From positions 1 to 46,496 of the forward strand of contig JAFAIO010000485.1 of the NCBI GenBank assembly GCA_019236675.1: a DNA stretch of 46,496 nucleotides, given 5' to 3'. The DNA is from Verrucomicrobiota bacterium. GTDB lineage: Bacteria > Verrucomicrobiota > Verrucomicrobiia > Chthoniobacterales > JAFAMB01. Each line of letters starts with the position of its first letter. Positions within the stretch are counted from its first letter, which is position 1. Positions 46,438 to 46,496 of the stretch are shown here, piece by piece. The notes beneath the pieces are model-generated. The model made no database searches and was not told where the DNA came from. It saw only the letters and a list, made by a program, of their open reading frames with translations. The position numbers were made by a program, and so were the translations under genes.

Positions 46438-46496
46438 ATGAAAGTCGTGCTTTTTTGCGGTGGCCTCGGAACCCGGTTGCGAGAGTTCGGGGACAA
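46438..46496 (+). CDS. Sugar-1-phosphate nucleotidyltransferase, truncated by window end (RfbF-like)
   Basis: ATG at 46438; MKVVLFCGGLGTRLREFGD, the N-terminal NTP-transferase signature. Confidence 0.75.
   Translation, partial: MKVVLFCGGLGTRLREFGD

Overview
The window is a bacterial chromosomal segment. Gene content and intergenic palindromes suggest a soil Verrucomicrobia-like genome, but this is an inference. The left flank (about 0.1-10.3 kb) holds housekeeping and transport genes: phoH, a 7TM-HD phosphohydrolase, ybeY, a secreted unknown, an APC permease, a GH1 beta-glucosidase, a CLC transporter and a methyltransferase. Two of its intergenic gaps carry large nested inverted repeats. From about 10.8 kb to the right edge there is one long co-oriented (+) exopolysaccharide/O-antigen-type cluster. 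It encodes an initiating sugar transferase, an RfaH/UpxY-like NusG paralog, two WbpB/D/E-like amino-sugar modules (one with its acyltransferase reduced to a remnant), Wzz with a degenerate BY-kinase domain, many glycosyltransferases, an O-antigen ligase/polymerase, SDR epimerases, an RmlC-like epimerase, a DUF4910-type protein, two asparagine-synthetase homologs, a FemAB/GNAT-like transferase, a class IV aminotransferase and the start of a sugar-1-P nucleotidyltransferase. The most interesting observation is a tRNA-Thr(CGT)-like gene at 29929-30003. It has a bulged T-stem and an A32-U38 anticodon-loop pair, and lies 29 nt downstream of the FemAB-like transferase inside the cluster. It may be a dedicated tRNA for non-ribosomal aminoacyl decoration of the polysaccharide, which remains a hypothesis. 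Other notable items are two gene remnants (a hexapeptide acyltransferase and a C-methyltransferase), a 414-bp structured gap after the antiterminator gene, an asparagine synthetase homolog lacking the catalytic Cys, and a 66/68-bp near-identical patch between tandem GT2 paralogs. No CRISPR array, transposase or rRNA was seen. All family calls come from reading motifs by eye; no searches were run.
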